Positions 39,790-52,679 are shown, numbered from the stretch's first letter. The stretch is 64,000 nt of DNA from Glandiceps talaboti (GCF_964340395.1 NC_135565.1:10857742-10921741); one strand, 5' to 3'. The notes: generated by a model not told the origin, from the sequence alone. A program made the numbers and translations.

Positions 39790-39885
39790 TTCTACGTATT
39801 GAACGATTGTTAAGTGCATGGCGTGACTACATGAAAATTCCATCCATTATAGTGAAAAGGAGAATTCCATCATCTCTTGGTAGAA
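39790..39885 (+). promoter_or_regulatory. Palindromic-pair module P2, unit 4, both sites mutated
   Basis: Same two mutations as unit 3 (TTCTACGTA at 39,790), as expected from the recent block duplication. Confidence 0.35.
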
Positions 39886-40937
39886 TTGAATGCACAGGAA
39901 TTACCCAGGGTTAAAAGTGTGCTCATGCGCAATGTAGTTTATCATTATTCATAGCTATGCATACGAAATATGGCTATTTGGGCACAGGCACTGCCAACCG
40001 CCATCCTCTCCCTAATATATCAGTCTCTCACGGGGTTTTAAGGGAACGAGCAGAATGTGCTGCAGGGGAACAATCAAAATGGGAGAGTGGAAGGAAATTC
40101 TGGTCGTCTGATGAAAGGGGATCGCGAAATATTTTGTTTATGATGTGAACCAAACCTCAGGGGCTGTTGTATACCCAGCACGTTTGCAAAGAATATTGCG
40201 GCTCTCATACGCAATGATATTTAATTATGACAAAATACAGGTGAGAGTCCTTTGCCGTGCAGTCTGAAATCTTGGCAAGAGAATGTTTAAACATTTTTTT
40301 ATGTAAAGTATAACCATTAAATCACAGCCATAAATCGCCTCGCCAGACAGTTTGACATAATTAGATATTGACTAGGTTCATTTACTTCTATCTATTTTGG
40401 GGTTCTATTTTCTTAACAAATGTGACAAATCTTACATCCTAATCTTCAAGTTATGGTTATCTCTTTCACAAACTTACACTTTACAAGTGAAAGTACTGTA
40501 AAACAATAATTGTTATCCAAGGTTTTCAAAACAATGTACTGTTATCAGTTAGATGTAAACAAAGTATCCAAAGTACGGATCTAAAGGTGTTGTAATAGAA
40601 AACAAAAGATGCAGTACCTGATTTGAATATTCCAACATGTTTGATAGCACCTAGCAAATGGTATATACAGGTAGTGATGTTATTAAATTGAAGACGTAAT
40701 CTATTCTTAGAAGCTAATTATTGATATTTACATATTAAATAACAAGTCACTTTAGTATATTAGAAGACTCATAGGCTTTAGAGTCTATTCAAAATAAGGT
40801 TTGACCTTCAACTAATTCCAAGAGAAGTTAAAATATGAATGAAAATTGCAAAATTATATTACAGACCGCATTTAAGTAATATATATTGACAAATCGTGTC
40901 AGCATAATATTTTTATCATAGAATCTCTTTTTCTCGC

Positions 40938-41010
40938 TATAAACACACTCGGTGAGTCAGTAGTGAGTTTAGCTAAGCTGATGAATATGAATGTCGTACG
41001 AACACCATAG
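40938..41010 (+). promoter_or_regulatory. TATA/AP-1 module P3, unit 4
   Basis: TATAAA 40,938, TGAGTCA 40,953-40,959, ATG 40,981. The mini-frame differs at one residue (GTC for CCC). The unit 4/5 junction follows at about 41,026. Confidence 0.33.
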
Positions 41011-42383
41011 AAGAGTTATATTCATTCACAAATCAAAGTAGGAATAGTCCCTAGATTTAACCCCCCCCCCCAAACAAAAAAAGCTACTGAAAAGTCTCAC
41101 AGGCTTTTACAACTATAAAGCATAAAAAACAGCGTTTTCAGTTTTAAATGACGAAAATAACAAGATTTGAACTAAATGCCTCCCACAAGAGCAAGACAGA
41201 GTTTTGGGCCTACCCACATTGTTGGAATATTCGCCATAACCACCCGGCCTACATGTTCATTTCTAGTAAGCTACAAGTCACGTGAAATCTTGCGTTTGTT
41301 GTTCGCCATCCAATTCACGAATTTGGTTGTAACCTTTAATAAGTACATTAAGTACTGCTAAATGGAGGTACAAAATAGTCGTGTATTAGCCAAAATCATT
41401 AATCTAATCCAGTCGGAAAAGACAACGTCACACACATAAAAATCACACGCTTACAATTGTGTATATTTAGGCAGACCCTTGGTCTAATAAGTAATTAAAG
41501 CTTGTTTTTGAAAACAGTAACCAATCGTGCTTTTTCACCATCTAATTAACAAATTGGCTGTATTGGTACTTAACATTAGCCTGTATGTGAGTAGTATTAC
41601 TTCATTAAGGTGCAAAGTAGTATGACCAAAACAAAAAAGTAGTTTCAGACTGAAATCAACGACGAAGTCAGCCACACACATCATAATAAAAAACCTTGCC
41701 TTATTGTCTTATATATAACCAGACCTGCAACACTGCATATTATTTCTCTATGTTTGAAAAAGGGGTAATTTTGATCCATAGATTATTTGGCAAATACCGT
41801 TTGATATCTTGGTGCGAGAAGTTATTTTTCTTGTACAAAGGAGCCACCAGTAATTACAAGAGGAGGGCAGGAAATGGAATTAGGAGAGGGTAACACTTTA
41901 TTTTGACTACTTTATTGTCTACCTTAGCATTATTTTTTATTTTAGCATCTCTATGTATATTTGTATGCAAACTCCATGCAATGTATCCGGTAGGTACACA
42001 CATAATATTATTTTGGTTGTTGACACTGTACTTTGCTTTGCTATTAGCTATGTATATAAAGTGCTCAAAACATGTTTCACTTTTACTATAAAATCACTGT
42101 AACCATGGCAATAAACAGTCCAAATAATGTTGCCTAAATTATAGCTTAGTGTTAGAGTTAGGTATCATAAAATCAGATCATATCATCAAACCGCTGATGA
42201 CAACCAAGTTGCATAAAGTGAACAGTGTCTTCACATAAATATACTGTGGTGGTGGTGGTGGTGGTGGTAGTTGGTGTAATAACCAATAGTTTTAGACATT
42301 CGGCATGGTGGCAACGATGGGATAAGTCCAACATCCCTAGCTATGTCTGAGAGCATTTAAACCAAGTTCTTTTGCAATCTGGA

Positions 42384-42613
42384 CCAATCAGAATGTGAGA
42401 TTGGTGACAGGTGACGTATAAATCAAACGTGTGCTAGCTAGTGGCTAGTTATATGCGTAGTTCTACGAATTTACCGACTGTAAAATGCATTGATTGATTA
42501 CCTAGAAATTCTGTCAATTATCGAAAAGATAAATTCAGTCACTCTTTCGTAGAATATAAAAAGCCAAACATGCTCATCCCAGTAGCATAGTTCTGAAGGT
42601 GGAGACATGAAAA
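42384..42613 (+). promoter_or_regulatory. Promoter-like module P1, unit 5
   Basis: All parts are intact: CCAAT 42,384, TTCTACGAA 42,471, TTCGTAGAA 42,546, TATAAAAA 42,555, ATG 42,607, donor GTGAGT 42,614. A second exon candidate follows at 42,767. Confidence 0.5.
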
Positions 42614-42834
42614 GTGAGTCTGGTATGATTAAGCTGCTGTTGATTTCTAGGCCTATAATTACATATTCACTACATTAACATGAAAATATATCAATGAAAA
42701 TATATTCTTTTTTTACTAATTGTGCGCTCACTGAATTCTAACCAGTTAAATGTACCTTTTATTTAGCTCGCCACAACCACCTGGCCGGAGCCTACATGAT
42801 GAATTTCCATTATGCTACATGTCACGTACCTTGA
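42607..42834 (+). pseudogene. Unit 5 copy of the short two-exon candidate, shortened
   Basis: Exon 1 ATGAAAA (42,607-42,613) is followed by an intron GTGAGT...TTTATTTAG (42,614-42,766) and exon 2 from 42,767. The frame matches unit 1 except lysine-threonine for lysine-alanine at the junction. It stops after 24 residues because CCTCCAATT in unit 1 is CCTTGAATT here (TGA at 42,832-42,834). Splice signals are conserved while the reading frame is not fully kept, which weakens the coding hypothesis. Confidence 0.25.
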
Positions 42835-43256
42835 ATTTGCAAATCGCGAAGCAGTTTGTAAACTTAATTTATACGTTAGTACTGGTAGATGAAGGTACAG
42901 AATAGTCGTGTGTTAGTGTACACAAATGTTATCCAGACGGAAAAGACAACAACACACACAAAACGCACACGCTAACGATTATGTATATTTAGACAGACCC
43001 TTGGCAATTCATACTCTTTTATTTGTGGCTGAAAAGGATAGTTTTCTTGCAAAATTTCCTCGAACGTGAACATGATACATGCTAGCCTAGCATAGAACCC
43101 CCACATATGAGTAGCTCTAAGGATTTAAGGGCTACAAAAAGTGTTGGAGTGGAAGTCTGTCACGCTTTCATAGAATTCAACGCCCAAAGGACTAACGTGC
43201 ATGTGTACGTCATTGTACCATCATTGGCAGCCTCACTGCCTCCTTCTCCCGCCATA

Positions 43257-43861
43257 TGTTATGTTATGTTATGTTTATTTATTAAAGTGTCATGTGTGGA
43301 CTTACCCATAGCCACACCCAGCCCCTAGGGCTTACAAGACACTAAAGTAATACAAATCTTTAACTCATGAATAAGAAAGCGTACATATTTAAACATTGTA
43401 CATAAATTCCTTTTTTTGAAAAAAGCATCGCTAACAAAATTTGCTAGGTCAAATGGCATGGTTGTCATTAAAAATTCTAGGTTTTCAACAACGTCTCTTG
43501 TGTCAAAGTGAGGAGATATTTCCCTAGCTTTTGAAAACAGAAATCTCGAAATTCATGATAAAGTCCACAGTGAAAAAGGAAATGTATCTCATCTTCAACT
43601 GCGACTTTGCAGAAATCACAAAGTCTTTCCTCCCCGTCTAAATTAGAAAATCTTCCAGTTTCAATTTTTAAAGGAAGAATACCTAGTCTGAACTGAGCTA
43701 AAAGTGATCGCTTACCACTTGACAGATTATACGTTAAATAATTTTCCAGACCATAATGTTTTTTGAAAGTAACATATGTTTTTAGCTTTTCTTTCACATT
43801 AATTTCCCAATTATTACCATGAAAGATTCTCAGTTTTTCTTTGATAAATGAAATATTACAT
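43257..43861 (-). mobile_element. 5'-truncated LINE 3' fragment, unit 5
   Basis: Same insertion, same orientation and same GCCATA duplication (43,251-43,256 and 43,862-43,867) as unit 1. The minus-strand frame is open from the truncation to about 43,477. It shows a terminal zinc-knuckle-like block, ERLCDFCKVAVEDEIHFLF then HCGLY, preceded by SLLAQFRLGILPLKIETGRF. This pattern (CxxC, ED/E.HFL, H/C) is characteristic of the end of several invertebrate LINE ORF2 proteins and resembles the end of the LINE at 50,108. It is a fossil fragment, not a functional gene. Confidence 0.85.
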
Positions 43862-45523
43862 GCCATAATTAATTTCCCTGATATATTATTGTGCCATACA
43901 CTCGAACCTATAAAACATTTAATGCACATTATATCTTTGTTCCTTAAAAAAAAAAAAAAAAAAAAAAGTCGAGTGAATGTACACCCATGAATAACCAGAG
44001 TAGATTAATCAAATTCAAATTCAAATTCAAATAGATAAATTGTGCGTATCTCATCCCAATCTGGCCTCTTGTGTAAGGCCAGTGTATTGCACTATAGCGA
44101 TCTGGCGTTTTGTTTTGTTAGTTTTGGATATTAAGAGGGAGCTAAGATGCACACGGGTAAAGGCTATTTTTTCTTGCTCAGCCCTATGCTGCTGTTGTGT
44201 TTTGTCACAAACTGTACCTGTAATGGAAAGTTCACACAAACTTCGACAATCGAGTTACAGTCAGTTTGGCTGAACTCTTGAACTGACGTCAGAAATCTAT
44301 CAAAGGGAAAACCTTCTTGTTATATCAAAATCAGTGTCACTCTCAATTCCAGGTACTGACAAAAAGTAACACAGTAGCCTTGTACGGTTTAATGGGATTA
44401 AGTATTCATTTTTGAGACATGATTAATGAACACATGTTGAACTTGAACTTGACTTTTATCTTCCTGTTTGTGCATTTTCTCTTTAAATGTATCATATGAG
44501 TAAATTGCATACTACAGATAATTCCGATGGATATTAAGGAACACACAAACACATCCACCTCTTTTCCACACTTCGCGAATAAATCTTAATGGTGTAATCC
44601 ATGTGATAATTGCAGGCATTGTAGTGGAATATTAGTACTATAGCCTCTAATGTGAATGATTAAACTATTGTAAATAATTGCTGTTTGACAATAAAGCGAA
44701 ACAAATAAGTGTGTGGTTCCGATTACAGTCAATTTTAGAATAGTTGGGAAAAGGTAGATTCTTTATTTCATTTTTTTTAAAGTTATGGAATTTTTATCAT
44801 ATGTGAGTGTCTATTTCAGGTAGTCATGTTCTCCGTTGTTTTTCATATGGTCTCTGTGTTATTGATTACTTCTCATCAGATGTACAGCCATTACAGATTG
44901 GAAGAACAGTTTTATATAGTCTTTTTAAGTTGATGTCAGTTTCGGAATCCACTATTTCTTGCGAGACTCTACAGTTTTCGCGATTTTATTTTCTTTTATT
45001 CTCGAAACCGAAAACAAGTTTAGGGTCGGCTTGAAAAACTACGTGGGGTCGGGTAACAAGAACCAAACAACATTTTTTTATTAGGCCTAATAAGAAATAA
45101 GTATAACATATCTGCAACTATTGCTTTTTGACATTAAATAATAACAAATAAGTATACACTATTTGGCTAGATTTGGAATACTAAACAGCCAAGACATGAG
45201 CCTTAAGTGAATATTCTTTCATTTTGTTCAAGACATTTATATTTGTGTAAATATTGCCAAACTACCTGTAAAATTTCATCTACCCACTCACACAGGGCTG
45301 TACTACTCACAGTGAGAAACAAGTGGTATGGCAAAAGAAAATAAATGTGGTATTCTTTACTTATGTTGATCACGTTGTCAGAATACCACATTATTAGAAA
45401 AGGCTGAGCCTTGAGTATGGGTTTGGGGTCAAATAGTTTAAAATTTGGAGAAGGGCATCATTTTAGCACAATTGAACAGAGATTAGTTAGTGCTATTGCT
45501 ATGGTGACATGTCCGCCCGTGTA

Positions 45524-45558
45524 CATGTATGTATGTATGTATGTATGTATGTATGTAG

Positions 45559-45594
<36 letters not shown>

Positions 45595-45597
45595 GCC
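45524..45597 (+). repeat. Short (TGTA)n-(TCTG)n microsatellite, unit 5
   Basis: About 32 bp of TGTA is followed by about 40 bp of TCTG in the same landmark position as the other units. Confidence 0.95.
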
Positions 45598-45651
45598 TGT
45601 ATTTCGTATTTGTGTGTAAACAACTTAAGGTCACAACCTGCCTGACCGATT

Positions 45652-45809
45652 TAGTATATAAAAGTAAATTATACTTATGTCAGAACTAGTCTAGTGGATA
45701 GATATTCAAGTAGTTCTACGAATTGAACGACTGTTAAGTGCATGGCGTGACTACATGAAAATTCCATCCATTATAGTGAAAAGGCAAATTCCGTCATCTC
45801 TTCGTAGAA
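45652..45809 (+). promoter_or_regulatory. Palindromic-pair module P2, unit 5
   Basis: TATATAAAAG at about 45,654, TTCTACGAA at 45,714 and TTCGTAGAA at 45,801. All are intact. The unit 5/6 junction follows 28 bp later. Confidence 0.45.
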
Positions 45810-46334
45810 TTGAATGCACAGGAATTACCCAGGGTTACATTAGGAGAGGGTAACACTTTATTTTGACTACTTTATTGTCTACCTTAGCATTATTTTTTAT
45901 TTTAGCATCTCTATGCATATTTGTATGCAAACTCCATGCAATGTAGCCGGTAGGTACACACATAATATTATTTTGGTTGTTGCCACTGTACTTTGCTTTG
46001 CTATTAGCTATGTATATAAAGTGCTCAAAACATGTTTCACTTTTACTATAAAATCATAGTAACCATGGCAATGAACAGTCCAAATAATGTTGCCTAAATT
46101 ATAGCTTAGTGTTAGAGTTTGGTATCATAAAATCAGATCATATCATCAAACCGCTGCTGACAACCAAGTTGCATAAAGTGAACAGTGTCTTCACATAAAT
46201 ATACTGTAGTGGTAGTGGTTGGGGTAATAACCAATAGTTTTAAAGACATTCGGCATGGTGGCAACGATGGGATAAGTCCACCATCCCTAGCTATGTCTGA
46301 GAGCATTTAAACCATGTATTATTTGTAATCTGGA

Positions 46335-46564
46335 CCAATCAGAATGTGAGATTGGTGACAGGTAACGTATAAATCAAACGTAAGCTAGCTAATGGCTAGA
46401 TATATGCGTAGTTCTACGAATTTAACGACTGTAAAATGCATTCAGTGATTACCTAGAAATTCTGTCCATTATCGAAAAGATAAATTCAGTCACTTTTTCT
46501 TAGAATTTAAAAAGCCACACATGCTCATCTCAGTAGCATAGTTCTGAAGGTGGAGACATGAAAA
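46335..46564 (+). promoter_or_regulatory. Promoter-like module P1, unit 6, TATA lost
   Basis: CCAAT (46,335) and TTCTACGAA (46,412) are intact. The second site is TTCTTAGAA (46,497), still TTCNNNGAA. The TATA box has become TTTAAAAAG. ATG 46,558 and donor GTGAGT 46,565 remain. The core promoter may be decayed. Confidence 0.4.
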
Positions 46565-46880
46565 GTGAGTCTGGTATGATTAAGCTGCTGTTGATTTCTA
46601 GGCCTATAATTACATATTATTAAACATGCCTCCTTCTCCCGCCATAATTAATTTCCCTGACATATTATTGGGCCATAAACTTGAACCCATAAAACATTCG
46701 ATGCACATTATCTCTTTGTTTCTTTCAAAAAAGCAACAAAACAACCTGTCGAGTGAATGTACCTCCATGAATAACCAGAGTAGATTATTCAAATTCAAAT
46801 CGTCCAGATAGGGAACAACTCAATGTCCATATACCTTATAAGGATATGCAGAGTAATGGTTTTGACTTTCTGTCTGTGTA

Positions 46881-46891
46881 TCAGTCAGTCA

Positions 46892-46957
<66 letters not shown>

Positions 46958-47074
46958 ATGTATGTATGTATGTATGTATGTATGTATGTATGTATGTATG
47001 TATGTATGTATGTATGTATGTATGTATGCATGCATGCATGCATGCATGCATGTATGTATGTATGTATGTATGTA

Positions 47075-47123
<49 letters not shown>

Positions 47124-47124
47124 C
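46881..47124 (+). repeat. Compound microsatellite, unit 6
   Basis: A short CAGT start is followed by CTGT, ATGT, a GCAT block (47,028-47,050), ATGT again and a pure CT run of about 45 bp. Confidence 0.95.
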
Positions 47125-47554
47125 CGTCTCTCTGTATACATTTATTTGATGATACGATTTCTTCATGATTTTCGATAACTTGATTCGATTTTAGGAATGC
47201 GGGCTCAAAGTAACAAGCGAGACCAATCCTAAATACATCCCACCACTTTCCAAGTAACCGATATCATTATTAGGGACCGGTCAGTTTCTTCAGCCTGGGG
47301 GGGGGGGTGGATTCTTAAATTTGGCCTACAAAAAGTCACTGATCAAAAAGTCCCCTATCTGTAAAACTTAATTCTAAAACATGATGACCCCTCATATATA
47401 TAATATTCACATGACAGCTATTTTTTGATCGTGACTCAGTGTTGACTGCTTGACTGTCTTGCATCTACTTTATAAGATACCGGGTTAGCACTATCATAAT
47501 TATAATTACTGACTTCACAGGGTAAATATATTCCAAAAGGAGTTTAATAGCATA

Positions 47555-48222
47555 TTGACAGTGAAAGGTATGGGGAAAACTTTGAGCAAGGAATATGTAT
47601 ATCTCTTATGGGGGGGGGGTCCTAAGGGGTCTCCACCTAGAAGCCCTGGAGGTTCTTTACTCTGAAAAGTCAATTTTCAGACTATTCAGGCCCTTTCAGA
47701 CAATAATTTCCAAGCTTTACAAGACAGCACCAACATGTAAAAAGGAAAAATATTTTGAAATATTAAGTTTGATAGCATCTTGACAGTAAGAGGTAGGGGG
47801 AAGAGCTTGAGACTGGGATGTGTACACCTCATGGAGTGGGGGGGGGGGGGTTCTAGGGGGTCTCCCCTTAGAAGTCCTGGAGGTTTTTTACTCTGAAATG
47901 TCAATTATGAGACTATTCAGTCCTTTTCAGATAATAATTTCCAAGCTTTACAAGACAGCACCAACATGTAAAAAGCAATTACACAGGGTTGAAATACTTT
48001 TCAAATATACTTTGATAGCATCTTGACAGTAAGAGGGGAAGAGCTTGAGACTGGGATATGTCCACCTCATGTGGGGGTTCCAAGGGTGTCTCCCTCTAGA
48101 AGCCCTGGAGGATTTTTACTCTTAAAGCCAATTTTTAGGCTATCCAGACCCTTTCAAGCAATAAGTCAATCCATGCTTTACAAGACAGCACCATCAAGTA
48201 TCAGAAACTATTCTTTATAACG
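47555..48222 (+). repeat. ~233-bp subrepeats, three copies (unit 6)
   Basis: Same trimer with independent substitutions, for example CCTAAGGGGTCTCC in the first monomer and GTGGGGGGGGGGGG in the second. Confidence 0.85.
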
Positions 48223-50107
48223 TACACAGAGTTGAAATATGTACTTAAACAGTTAAAAGACATCATTATATACATGTAGAAAATGTCAGCACATCAACTG
48301 GTAACTTTTATCATTGGTAGGGTAGATTTGGAGTTTAAGGCAATTTTAGACTACCTTGGCAAACATTTCGCATCTTTAAAAACGACTATCATCTCAAATT
48401 TGAATTAGGTGAAAATATTTAAGAAAAGTTTAATACCATTATGACAGTAAAATGGTTGTTGGTGCATGTGATTGTTGGTTGAATGCATGAGTGACCTCTG
48501 GGGGTGAGGGAGTCCTTAGGGGTTTTCCCCTGGCAGATCTGCAGTTTTTTTGCAATGTTTAGGTTCTTCATAGCCTTTGAGGTAATATTTCCAAACTTCG
48601 AATAGCTAACGTAAATGTAAGTTTTAAATGAGTTTCCCATGCCACGTAAAAATTCCCCGTACCATTGGTATAGTGGCATTAATATTCCATGTATAGTAAA
48701 GTCACCGGTATGTTAGAGAACTTTAGGTGGTCATACCGAGTGTATAATAGAAACTGGAATCTGGTGAGATGCGGTGATTTGTAGTGTCAATAACATGTAG
48801 TGTCCAAAAAAGAAAGTGTATTAATCCTTCTATCTGACAAGTTCATAGTGACGAGTACATTTTAGATTAACTTCTTTTATAAAGTATATATGGAGATTAC
48901 CATTACGAAATCTTCAAGTTAACTTTTACCCCAAAGTGCAATATAAGTGAAGCACTGATTGTGAAACAGCCAAGCATTTACATGACATGTTCTGTAACTA
49001 GTGTGGTCGCTAGGTAATACTTGTATATGTATATTTATAGTTATGCTTGAACTAATAAGTAATATTAAAGAATTCATGTAAGAAACCACATTTCAGACAA
49101 GGCTATATGCCATTGTAGAAAAAGGATTTTTTTCTTCCATCACAATCCAAAACACAATGACCCCCCCCCCCCCCCGCCATCCACAATTTTGAAAACAGCA
49201 TAACCCCCCCTATTGCCAATTTCAAAAACATGGTGACCCCCCTCCAAATTCACCGCCCCCCCCCCCCCCCAGGCCGAAGAAAGTGACTGGTCCCTTACAT
49301 TATTACACTGATATGACTTTGGAGTTAGTAGTAGTGTGCAAACAAATAAATAAACAGCAATGTGTGAACTCGTCTCTATGAATTGTGCACACCTTTTTAT
49401 TGCCGACGAGAAATGAAAAAAAACACTCTAGAGTTAAGTAAGGCATCTTCCTTATATTTTATATAGATTAGGAACACATGATGCACATTCATATTTAATA
49501 TTTGAAACAATATCAATATTCTTCTAATTACTCGTATTAAACGTGTAGATAAATTGCGCGTATCTCATCCCAATCTGGCCCCTTGTGTAAAGCCAGTGTA
49601 TTACGCACTATAGCGATCTCGCGTTTCATTATGGTTTTGTTAGTTTTGGAATATTATGAGGGAGCTAAGATGCACACGGGTAAAGGCTATTTTTTCTTGC
49701 TCAGCCCTATACTGCCGTTCTGTTTTGTCACAACCTGTACCTGTAATGGGAAGTTCACACAAACTTCGACAATCGAGTTACAGGCAGTTTGGCTGAACTC
49801 TTGCAGTGACGTCAGAAATTTATCAAAGGGAAAACATTCTTGTATACCAAAATCAGTGTCACTCTCAATTCCAGGTACTGACAAAAAGTAACATAGTGAC
49901 CTTGTACGGCTAAGTGGGATAAAGCATTCATTTTTGAGACACGGTCAATGAACACATTGAAGTTAACATTGATCTCCCAGTTTGTGCATTTTCTCCTTAC
50001 ATAAATAATATGAGTAAATTGAGTAATACAGATAATTTCGATGGAAATTAAGGAACACACAAACACATCCACCTCTTTTCCACACTTTGCGAATAAATCT
50101 TATGTTG

Positions 50108-51688
50108 TTTATTTGTTGATTTCGCTAAGGCTTTCGATTCTGTTAATTACCATTATCTTTTCGTTAAACTACAATCAATTGGTCTTTCGGGTAAAATGTT
50201 TAATATCATCAAGTCCATGTACGATGATGTGAAGTCATGTGTTAAATTGGATAGGGGGATTTCAGAGTATTTCAATTGTGGTATCGGAGTTAGACAAGGA
50301 AGCGTACTAAGCCCTGTACTTTTTTCTCTTTTCATCGATGAACTTTACCAAATAATTACAAAAGCAGGATTTAAGGGGGTGCAGCTTACACAAGACATGT
50401 TTGATTTATTTGTCCTGCTTTATGCAGATGATGTGGTGATATTTGCTGACACAGTTGTGGGTTTGCAGCGTTTGATTAACTGTCTGGGCCAATTCTGTGA
50501 CAAGTGGAAACTTAAAGCAAACTTTAAGAAAACAAAGGTGGTAACATTTCGAAAGGGAGGTCATAGTTCAAGGAACGAAAAATGGTACGAGTATCGAGGT
50601 GGTTAGCTATTATAACTATTTAGGACTGTTGTTATCATGTAGAAATAAGTGGTCTAAGGCAGTTAGTAATCTAGCTGATCAGGCCCGTAAAGCAATGTTT
50701 TCTATATTTAGTTTTGAGCGTAAAGTTGGCGTTATAACCTATGAGGTTTATTTTAAATTGTTTGATAGTCTAATCTTGCCTATTCTTTTGTATGGTTCTG
50801 AGCTGTGGGGATTTCAGCAGTTTATGGAAATTGAAATAGTACAACTTAAATATTGTAAACATTTTCTTGGAGTGCGACAAAACACTACAAATGAAGCGGT
50901 ACTTGGGGAGTGTGGCAGAACGCCAATTTTTGTAAAATCGTTGACGAGATGTATAAAGTACTGGCTACGTCTTACTGAACTCCCCGATAACAGAGTTGCC
51001 AAACATGCTTATAAATTGATGCTGAAAATTGACGAAAGTGGTCACTCGTCTTGGGCAACAGAAGTAAAAAATATTTTGCAATACTACGGTTTTGGTATAG
51101 TTTGGGTGTCACAGGGAGTGGGAGACACTATTTCTTTCGTAACGGAGTTCAGTCAGCGCGTATCCGATATTTATAAGCAAAATTGGTTTTCTGATGTTTG
51201 CTCCAAGGAGTCTTTAAATACATACTGTAATTTCAAGAGCGTATTAGAACCAGAAAAATATTTGTTGCAGCTTTCAGATGTAAGATACAGACATGCATTA
51301 GCGAGGATTCGATGTGGGAGTCATAAGTTACGTATACAGGAAGGTCGTCACAGCGGCTTAGATATTACTGAGAGAATATGTGAAGTATGTTCAGAGGGTA
51401 TAGAAGATGAATTTCATTTTCTATTAGTATGCCCTTTGTATCAACACACCTTACTACCTCAGTATTACTGGATATTTCCTACACGTCAAAAGTTTTTTAA
51501 TTTAATGAATGTGCAGTCTGTAATATTACTAAGAAACCTTGGTAAATTTATATACAAAGCAATGTACTTAAGAGAGAGGAATTCTATTCCAGCTAATGTC
51601 ATTACACTCTTTCTGCTTGATATATTATATTATTTTTTTTGGTCACGCAGGCCTGTGGCCTGTAGTGATAATAAACATATATAGATGG
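50108..51688 (+). mobile_element. 5'-truncated non-LTR retrotransposon in unit 6
   Basis: The insertion interrupts unit sequence that is continuous in the other units (GAATAAATCTTAATG). The probable target-site duplication is CTTATGTTG (50,099-50,107) and CTTAATGTTG (51,689-51,698), with one indel. It is truncated within the reverse transcriptase and ends shortly after its stop codon in AATAAACATATATAGATGG. It does not share its insertion site or sequence with the LINE of units 1 and 5, though both belong to LINE families with a similar terminal domain. Confidence 0.9.
50109..51684 (+). pseudogene. Reverse transcriptase ORF2 remnant, frameshifted
   Basis: The first frame (50,109-50,606) starts inside reverse transcriptase motif A (VDFAKAFDSV). 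It contains GVRQGSVLSPVLFSLFIDEL (motif B region) and LLYADDVVIFAD (motif C, the catalytic aspartates). A frameshift near 50,595 moves the reading into the second frame (50,599-51,684). That frame covers the thumb-like region (YYNYLGLLL) and a terminal cysteine-histidine block, ERICEVCSEGIEDEFHFLL then VCPLY. No upstream endonuclease is present. The missing 5' part and the frameshift make it non-functional. It belongs to a non-LTR retrotransposon ORF2; I cannot fix the clade. Confidence 0.9.
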
Positions 51689-52679
51689 CTTAATGTTGTA
51701 ATCTATATAATACTTGCAGGCATTGTAGTGGACTATTAGTACTATAGCCTCTAATGTGGATGTTGAAACTGTTGTAAATAATTGCTGTTTGACAATAAAG
51801 CGTAAAAAATAAGTGTGTGGTTCCGATTACATTCCATTTTAGAACAGGTCGGGATAGGTAGATTTTTCACTTTATTTTTTTTTAAACTTGTGGGTTTTTT
51901 CATACGTGAGTGTCTATTTAAGGTAGTTATGTTTTCCGTTGTTTTTCACATGGTCTCTGTGTTATTGGTTGCTTCTCATCAGATGTACAGCCATTACATA
52001 TTGGAAGAACAGTTTTATATTGTCTTTTTAAGTTGATGTCAGTTTCCGCATCACCAATTTCTTGCAAGACTGTACGGTTTTCGCCGATTTATTTTATTTT
52101 ATTCTCGAAACCGAAAACAAGTTTAGGGTCGGCTTGAAAAACTACGTGGGGTTGTTTTATTAGGCCTAATGACAAATAAGTATAACATATCTGAAACTTT
52201 TGCTTTTTGACGTTAAATAATAGCAAATAAGTATACACTATTTGGCTAGCTTTGGAATATTAAAACAGACAATACATGAGCCTTAAGTAAATATTCTTTT
52301 TTAAATACAGTATATTTGACCTGTACATTAACATGTGCAGATAGTGATTCATCGCAAGACAGATGATAATTTAATCATTTTGTTCAAGACATTTATATTT
52401 GTGTAAATATTGCCAAACTACCTGTAAAATTTCATCTACCCACTCACACAGGGCTGTACTACTCACAGTGAGAAACAAGTGGTATGGAAAGAGAACATAA
52501 ATGTGGTATTCTTTACTTATGTTGATCACGTTGTCGGAATACCACATTATTAGAAAAGGCTGAGTCTTGAGTATGGGTTTGGTGTCAAATAGTTTAAAAT
52601 GTGGAGAAGTTAAGGGCATCATTTTAGCACAATTGAACAGAGATTAGTTAGTGCTATTGCTATGGTGACATGTCCACCC

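Larger units (their letters stand above)
31504..40960 (+). repeat. Near-identical duplicated block, copy 2
   Basis: Partner of 21,895-31,340. Even non-functional intervals match base for base. The differences I found are microsatellite lengths (the ATGT run near 35,275 is shorter than at 25,665; the run near 39,340 is longer than at 29,750), G- and C-run lengths, and a few substitutions. Confidence 0.85.
32411..41026 (+). repeat. Array unit 4
   Basis: Unit 4 is nearly base-for-base identical to unit 3, including its private point mutations. Differences I can see are confined mainly to microsatellite and homopolymer lengths plus rare substitutions (for example TAAAAAATAAG at 28,861 against TAACAAATAAG at 38,451). 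It is cut off after the TATA/AP-1 module by the junction with unit 5 at about 41,026. Confidence 0.9.
41027..45837 (+). repeat. Array unit 5, truncated
   Basis: This unit begins abruptly at CACAAATCAAAGTAGG, which corresponds to position ~13,935 of unit 2, so the A-type subrepeats are missing. It ends at ACCCAGGGTTA in the palindromic-pair module. Like unit 1 it holds the LINE fragment (43,257-43,861), the short second exon candidate, and the short form without the 2.1-kb segment. Both junctions look like non-allelic recombination breakpoints. Confidence 0.88.
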
